A DNA stretch of 64,000 nt from Dyella_B humi. Its GTDB lineage: Bacteria; Pseudomonadota; Gammaproteobacteria; Xanthomonadales; Rhodanobacteraceae. The stretch's first letter is position 1. Each line of letters starts with the position of its first letter. Position numbers and translations under genes: made by a program. The stretch covers positions 2,294,001 to 2,358,000 of the forward strand of contig NZ_JADIKI010000023.1 of assembly GCF_044904605.1 (NCBI RefSeq). Direction: 5' to 3'. Of the stretch, positions 59,431 through 64,000 are shown one piece after another. The notes beneath the pieces were generated by a model. The model saw only the letters and a list, made by a program, of their open reading frames with translations. It did no database searches and had not been told where the DNA came from.

Positions 59431-59563
59431 CCCCTCTTTCCTCCCGGGAGAGGGCTGGGGGAGGACAATCTTGCGACAGAACAACATCGAAGCGAACTTC
59501 GATGCACCACTTTCGCAAGATTGCCCCCTCACCTCAATCCTCTCGCCAAAGAGGAAAGGAAGC
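59431..59563. repeat. Composite inverted repeat element, copy D
   Basis: CTCCCGGGAGAGG with CAATCTTGCGA on the left faces CGCAAGATTG and CCTCTCGCCAAAGAGGAAAG on the right. The core ATCGAAGCGAACTTCGAT is itself a hairpin. It lies between divergent pilS and sucC, touching the pilS start region. Confidence 0.75.
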
Positions 59564-59762
59564 AAACGCGAGTGAGTTGCCCCTTTCCATCCCACCCCGC
59601 TTCCGCGAAAATACCGGGCCGTATTGCGCGGTTTTCGCCATGTCGAAGCATGGCCGCGGCGCACTGCACGCCGGTAGTGCGTATCACCGCCGTCCGTTCT
59701 CCCAAGTCTGTGCCATGGCTATCGCGCAGGCTCGATCCTTCCCCATTCACTCGAGGTATCGA
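59564..59762. promoter_or_regulatory. sucC upstream region
   Basis: About 200 bases before sucC. It contains AATACCGGGCCGTATT, an imperfect palindrome at about 59610, enclosed by GCGAAAA and TTTTCGC. It should hold the sucCD promoter and possibly that of pilS; the exact start site is not determined. Confidence 0.4.
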
Positions 59763-60923
59763 ATGAATTTCCACGAGTACCAGGCCAAAGAGCTGTTCGC
59801 GCAGTACGGTATCGCCGTGCCGCCGGGCAAAATCGCCAACTCCCCCGACGCCGCCGTCGATGTCGCCAAGCACCTGGGCGGCACGCAATGGATGGTCAAG
59901 GCCCAGATCCACGCAGGTGGTCGCGGTAAGGCCGGCGGCGTCAAGTTCTGCAAGAGCCTGGACGACGTCCACGCCGCCGCCAAGGGCATGCTGGGCAAGA
60001 ACATGGAAACGTACCAGTCCGCCGGCCGCGCGCTGCCGGTGCACCTGGTGCTGGTCACCGATGCCACGAATATCGCTAAGGAGCTGTACCTGTCGATCCT
60101 GGTCGACCGCGACAGCAAGGCCGTCACCTTCATCGCCTCCAAGCACGGCGGTGTGGATATCGAACAGGTTGCCAAGGAAACGCCGGACGACATCCACACC
60201 ATCGTGGTGGATTTCATCGAAGGGCTGCAGCCGTACCAGTGCCGCCAGCTCGGCTTCGCGATGGATCTGAACCCCAAGCAGGTCAGCCAGCTCACGAAGA
60301 TCATGCTGGGCCTGTACAAGCTGTTCAACGAGAAGGATCTGTCGCTGGTCGAGCTCAACCCGCTCGCCATTCTCGAAGACGGCAACCTCGCCGCGCTCGA
60401 CGGCAAGGTCAACTCCGACGACAACGCCGAGTTCCGCCATGCGGACCTGGCCAAGATGCGCGACCTCACACAGGAAGACGCCGCTGAAGCGGCAGCCGTG
60501 CAGCACAACCTCAACTACGTGACCATGGACGGCAACATCGGCTGCATGGTCAACGGCGCGGGCCTGGCCATGGCCACGATGGACGTGATCAAGCTGGCAG
60601 GCGGCGAGCCGGCCAACTTCCTCGACGTCGGCGGCGGTGCCACCAAGGAGCGCGTCACCGAGGCGTTCAAGCTGATTCTCTCCTCCGACAAGGTGCGCGC
60701 CATCCTGGTGAACATCTTCGGCGGCATCGTGCGCTGCGACTTGATCGCCGAAGGCATCATCGCCGCGGTGAAGGAAGTGGGCTTGAAGATTCCGGTGGTG
60801 GTGCGCCTGCAGGGCACCAATGTGGAGAAGGGCCGCGAACTGCTGGCCAACTCCGGCCTGGCGATCACGCCGGCTGACGATCTCAACGACGCGGCGAAGA
60901 AAGCCGTGACCGCCGCGAAGTGA
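59763..60923 (+). CDS. sucC: Succinyl-CoA synthetase beta subunit (ADP-forming)
   Basis: 386 residues, normal length. The ATP-grasp start MNFHEYQAKELFAQYGIAVP, the binding segment QIHAGGRGKAGGVKF, ELYLSILVDRDSK, LVELNPLAIL and NIFGGIVRCDLIAEGI are all present. With SucD it makes ATP (or GTP) from succinyl-CoA in the TCA cycle in the cytoplasm. ATG 59763 follows GAGG and gives the universal SucC N-terminus. It is fourteen bases upstream of sucD in the same operon. Confidence 0.97.
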   Translation: MNFHEYQAKELFAQYGIAVPPGKIANSPDAAVDVAKHLGGTQWMVKAQIHAGGRGKAGGVKFCKSLDDVHAAAKGMLGKNMETYQSAGRALPVHLVLVTDATNIAKELYLSILVDRDSKAVTFIASKHGGVDIEQVAKETPDDIHTIVVDFIEGLQPYQCRQLGFAMDLNPKQVSQLTKIMLGLYKLFNEKDLSLVELNPLAILEDGNLAALDGKVNSDDNAEFRHADLAKMRDLTQEDAAEAAAVQHNLNYVTMDGNIGCMVNGAGLAMATMDVIKLAGGEPANFLDVGGGATKERVTEAFKLILSSDKVRAILVNIFGGIVRCDLIAEGIIAAVKEVGLKIPVVVRLQGTNVEKGRELLANSGLAITPADDLNDAAKKAVTAAK

Positions 60924-60936
60924 GGAGCGATTAACC

Positions 60937-61812
60937 ATGAGCGTTTTGGTCAATAAGAACACCAAGGTGATCGTGCAGGGCTTTACCGGCCAGCAGGGCA
61001 CCTTCCACGCCGAACAGGCGATCGACTACGGCACCAAGGTGGTCGGCGGCGTGACCCCGGGTAAGGGTGGCACCGAGCACATCGGCCTGCCGGTCTTCAA
61101 CAGCGTGGCCGAAGCGGTCGACGAAACCGGCGCCGACGCGTCGGTGATCTTCGTGCCGCCGCCGTTCGCTGCGGACTCCATTCTCGAAGCCATCGACGCC
61201 GGTGTGCGCGTGATCGTGACGATCACCGAAGGCATTCCGGTGCTCGACATGCTGCGCGTGAAGAACGTGCTGTCGCAGCATCCGGAAACCGTGCTGATCG
61301 GCCCGAACTGCCCCGGCATCATCACCCCGGGCGAATGCAAGATCGGCATCATGCCGGGTCACATCCACAAGCCGGGCAAGGTCGGTATCGTGTCGCGCTC
61401 CGGCACGCTGACTTATGAAGCCGTGTTCCAGACCACCAACGAAGGCCTGGGCCAGTCCACCTGCATCGGCATCGGCGGCGACCCGATCAACGGTCTGAAC
61501 TTCATCGACTGCTTGAAGCTGTTCCAGGACGATCCGCAGACCGAAGGCATCATCATGGTCGGCGAAATCGGCGGCAGCGCCGAGGAAGAGGCGGCGGAGT
61601 TCATCGGCGAATACGTCAAGAAGCCGGTGGTGTCCTTCATCGCGGGCGCCTCGGCTCCGGCCGGCAAGCGCATGGGCCATGCTGGTGCCATCATCTCCGG
61701 TGGCAAGGGCACGGCGGCGGCGAAGTTTGCCGCGCTGGAGAAGGCCGGTGTCACCACGGTGAAGTCGCCTGCCGATCTGGGTAAGACGCTGGCTGGTTTG
61801 CTGAAGAAGTAA
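60937..61812 (+). CDS. sucD: Succinyl-CoA synthetase alpha subunit
   Basis: 291 residues, normal length. CoA-binding VIVQGFTGQQGTFHAEQAI, the IGPNCPGIITPGE segment and SRSGTLTYE are present. The phosphohistidine loop GHAGAIISGGKGTAAAK carries the catalytic His248. It forms a tetramer with SucC. ATG 60937 follows GAGGAGCG, and a strong terminator lies directly downstream, so sucC-sucD is a closed two-gene operon. Confidence 0.97.
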   Translation: MSVLVNKNTKVIVQGFTGQQGTFHAEQAIDYGTKVVGGVTPGKGGTEHIGLPVFNSVAEAVDETGADASVIFVPPPFAADSILEAIDAGVRVIVTITEGIPVLDMLRVKNVLSQHPETVLIGPNCPGIITPGECKIGIMPGHIHKPGKVGIVSRSGTLTYEAVFQTTNEGLGQSTCIGIGGDPINGLNFIDCLKLFQDDPQTEGIIMVGEIGGSAEEEAAEFIGEYVKKPVVSFIAGASAPAGKRMGHAGAIISGGKGTAAAKFAALEKAGVTTVKSPADLGKTLAGLLKK

Positions 61813-61833
61813 TCGGCTGCCTTGCAGTGATCG

Positions 61834-61865
61834 AAAAAAGGGCCGCGGTGACGCGGCCCTTTTTT
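61834..61865 (+). terminator. Rho-independent terminator of sucCD
   Basis: AAAAAAGGGCCGCG and CGCGGCCCTTTTTT form a 14-base perfect stem with a GTGA loop, followed by further T. It is 22 bases after the sucD stop. Confidence 0.95.
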
Positions 61866-62047
61866 TTTGTTCTCTAGCTTCTGAGTGGAGGAGCGACGTA
61901 GGCTGGGACTGTTATCCCAGCCTACGCGTCGAGCGAGATTCACTCGTCCCCAGCCCACTCCGGAGGAAAGGGGAGTTACATCGCGCACCCTTGTTCCGCA
62001 GCTCATCCACTACCATGTAGCGCCAGTTCAACCTGGATAAGCAACAC

Positions 62048-63685
62048 ATGGCCGTTATTCGCCTGGCCCTGGCCCAATACGATTTCCCCGTCGGCGCCGT
62101 CGCCGCCAACGCCGCCAAAGTCCGCGAGCTGATGACGCGCGCCCGCGAAGGTGGTGCCTCGCTGGCGGTGTTTCCAGAGCTGACAATTAGTGGCTATCCG
62201 CCCGAAGATCTGCTGCTGCGCCCCAGCTTTCTCGCTGCCTGCCAGGATGCCATCCAGGAGCTTGCCGCCGGCACCAACGGGCTGGCCGCGATCGTCGGTT
62301 TTCCGCACAGCTTGGGCGAGGTGTACAACGCCGCGGCATTTCTGCGCGGCGGCGAAATTGCGCAGATCACGCACAAGCAGGCCTTACCCAATTACGGCGT
62401 CTTCGACGACAAACGCTATTTCCGCCCCGGCCGCACCAGCGCGGTGGAGGTGGTCGATGGTGTGCGTGTCGGTTACCTGATCTGCGAGGACGTGTGGCAG
62501 GCCGAGCCGGCTGCCGCGGCGGCTGCCGCAGGTGCGGAGCTGATCGTGGTGATCAACGCCTCGCCGTGGGACGACGCCAAGCAGACCGCTCGCGAAGAAG
62601 TCTTGGTGGCGCGTGCGAAGGAAACCGGCTGCGCGTTTGTGTATCTCAATCTCATCGGTGGGCAGGACGAAGTCGTGTACGACGGCGGCACGTTGCTGGT
62701 GAATGGCGACGGCAGCATCGCTGCACGCGCTCCGGCTTTCGTCGATGCGCTGCTGTGGGCCGATTTCGATACTGATAGCCGCACGCTGCACGCGTTGGAT
62801 TGGCCCACGGTGTCTGATGGCTCGCGTGAAGCAACGCTCTACGGCGCCCTGGTCCGTGGTGTTCGCGACTACATCGACAAGAACGGCTTCGGCGGCGTGC
62901 TGCTTGGGCTCTCCGGCGGCATCGATTCGGCATTGACGCTTACGCTGGCTGTGGATGCGCTCGGCCCGGATCGCGTCACGGCGGTGATGATGCCGATGCG
63001 CTACACCTCGCAGCTCTCGCTCGATGGCGCTCGCGAACAGGCCGAACGGCTTGGCGTGCAATACCACGTGATCGGCATCGAGCCGGTCTACGACACCTTC
63101 ATGGCGGCACTCACGCCCGTGTTCGAGGGCAAGCAGCCGGATGTCACCGAGGAAAACCTGCAATCGCGCACGCGCGGCGTGATGCTGATGGCGCTATCCA
63201 ACAAGCACAGCCGCCTGTTGCTGGCGACCGGCAACAAGAGCGAGATGGCGGTGGGTTACGCCACGTTATACGGCGACATGTGCGGGGCTTACGCACCGCT
63301 CAAGGATGTGTACAAGACGGAGGTCTACCGGCTCTCGCGCTGGCGCAATCAGGCCGAGCAGCGCAGGCAAGGTCCCGAAGCATGGGCGATTCCGCCTGCG
63401 GTGATCGAACGCCCGCCTTCCGCCGAACTGCGCGAAAACCAGACCGACCAGGATTCGCTGCCACCTTACGACGAGCTGGATGCCATCCTCGCCCGCTTCA
63501 TCGAGGAAGAGCAGTCGCAAGCGGAAATCATCGCGGCCGGCTTCGATCCGAACGTCGTCCACCGCGTGGTGCGACTGGTGCTGGTCAACGAATTCAAGCG
63601 GCGCCAGTCCGCGCCGGGGCCGCGCGTCACTACCCGTGCTTTCGGGCGCGAGCGGCGGTATCCGATTACGTCGGGGTGGAAATAG
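62048..63685 (+). CDS. nadE: Glutamine-dependent NAD+ synthetase
   Basis: 545 residues in two domains. The N-terminal nitrilase-type glutaminase has Glu44 (PELTISGYPPEDLL), Lys110 (THKQALPNYG) and Cys146 (YLICEDVW), the full catalytic triad. The C-terminal synthetase has the PP-loop GLSGGIDSALTL at about 287-298 and SNKHSRLLLATGNKSEMAVG. It amidates deamido-NAD with glutamine-derived ammonia and ATP, the last step of NAD synthesis. It lies between sucCD and bamD. Confidence 0.96.
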   Translation: MAVIRLALAQYDFPVGAVAANAAKVRELMTRAREGGASLAVFPELTISGYPPEDLLLRPSFLAACQDAIQELAAGTNGLAAIVGFPHSLGEVYNAAAFLRGGEIAQITHKQALPNYGVFDDKRYFRPGRTSAVEVVDGVRVGYLICEDVWQAEPAAAAAAAGAELIVVINASPWDDAKQTAREEVLVARAKETGCAFVYLNLIGGQDEVVYDGGTLLVNGDGSIAARAPAFVDALLWADFDTDSRTLHALDWPTVSDGSREATLYGALVRGVRDYIDKNGFGGVLLGLSGGIDSALTLTLAVDALGPDRVTAVMMPMRYTSQLSLDGAREQAERLGVQYHVIGIEPVYDTFMAALTPVFEGKQPDVTEENLQSRTRGVMLMALSNKHSRLLLATGNKSEMAVGYATLYGDMCGAYAPLKDVYKTEVYRLSRWRNQAEQRRQGPEAWAIPPAVIERPPSAELRENQTDQDSLPPYDELDAILARFIEEEQSQAEIIAAGFDPNVVHRVVRLVLVNEFKRRQSAPGPRVTTRAFGRERRYPITSGWK

Positions 63686-63747
63686 CGTAACCATTCGGAG
63701 CCATCATTCTCGCGAACACGGGAACGGGCCAAACGATTAAGCCAACA

Positions 63748-63782
63748 AAAAAGCCGGTGGGCATCAAGCGCACCGGCTTTTT
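63748..63782. terminator. Bidirectional Rho-independent terminator
   Basis: AAAAAGCCGGTG and CACCGGCTTTTT pair across GGCATCAAGCG, lying between the convergent nadE and bamD genes and ending both transcripts. Confidence 0.93.
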
Positions 63783-63804
63783 CATGTTTGATCAGACGCT
63801 TAGC

Positions 63805-64000
63805 TCAGTAGTGACCCGAGAACGGAATCAACTTGCGCAACATCGATGGCGAGTGCGGCCACTTCGGATCCTTCAGATATGGATGATCCGGATAGTTCTG
63901 CGTCAGCACCTGGCGCACCTGGTCGGCCTGCTGCTTCTGGTTCAGCGCCAGGTAGCTGCGGCACAGGATCGCCAGCGCATCGCCAGCCTGCGGCGACTCC
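63805..64000 (-). CDS. bamD: Outer membrane assembly lipoprotein BamD (C-terminal part; 5' end outside window)
   Basis: The last 65 codons of a minus-strand gene read SPQAGDALAILCRSYLALNQ, then QADQVRQVLTQNYPDHPYL, then WPHSPSMLRKLIPFSGHY before TGA. This matches the last TPR unit and tail of BamD (YfiO/ComL), which with BamA inserts beta-barrel proteins into the outer membrane. Position next to nadE and sucCD also fits related genomes. The lipobox and earlier TPRs lie outside the window. Confidence 0.85.
   Translation of the reverse strand, partial: ESPQAGDALAILCRSYLALNQKQQADQVRQVLTQNYPDHPYLKDPKWPHSPSMLRKLIPFSGHY

Noticed and set aside
59529..61001. Minus-strand open frame of 490 codons opposite sucC
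   Set aside because: It is antisense to a certain succinyl-CoA synthetase gene and has no recognisable domain.

Overview
This is a high-GC Gram-negative chromosome segment. It most resembles Xanthomonadales, probably Rhodanobacteraceae such as Dyella, Rhodanobacter or Luteibacter. This is inferred from the pilR / pilS-sucC-sucD-nadE-bamD neighbourhood, two large TonB-dependent receptors beside glycoside hydrolases, three LacI regulators, and the GC-rich intergenic inverted repeats. No rRNA, tRNA or CRISPR array was seen.

Layout. 1-1674: end of an OmpR-type response regulator and its overlapping sensor kinase. 1932-4080: a secreted TPR protein, two orphan hypothetical genes separated by a small repeated motif, and the N-terminal stub of an integrase. 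4138-12601 (minus): a tight eight-gene operon that looks like a periplasmic 3-keto-glycoside pathway (DUF1080 hydrolase, three xylose-isomerase-like TIM barrels, GMC dehydrogenase with its Tat small subunit, a permease, a Gfo/Idh/MocA enzyme). A LacI gene diverges from it, and the gap holds two copies of one operator. 14070-15856: a divergent LysR/SDR pair. 16186-21238: a secreted beta-propeller-like protein, a lipoprotein alpha/beta hydrolase and a DUF4105 membrane protein. 21428-27431 (minus): TonB receptor, GH35 and GH27 for galactosides. 27815-35134: a mannoside locus, with LacI, FucP-type permease, fructokinase and AGE-family isomerase facing a GH92 alpha-mannosidase across two operator copies. 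35428-39333: histidine kinase, response regulator and REC-HK-REC hybrid kinase.

39512-63685: pilR lies on one side and pilS-sucC-sucD-nadE on the other. Between them is about 17 kb of alpha-glucoside/trehalose genes: esterase, GH37 trehalase, two GH65 paralogues, MFS permease, TonB receptor, a GH65 phosphorylase fused to beta-phosphoglucomutase, and LacI. A VapBC-type pair sits at the far edge. The window ends in bamD.

The joint logic is glycan foraging. Outer-membrane receptors import oligosaccharides, periplasmic hydrolases or dehydrogenases process them, permeases take up products, and kinases, isomerases or mutases feed glycolysis. Each locus is controlled by its own LacI repressor where operators are visible. 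Functions are read from protein motifs only; substrates are inferences.
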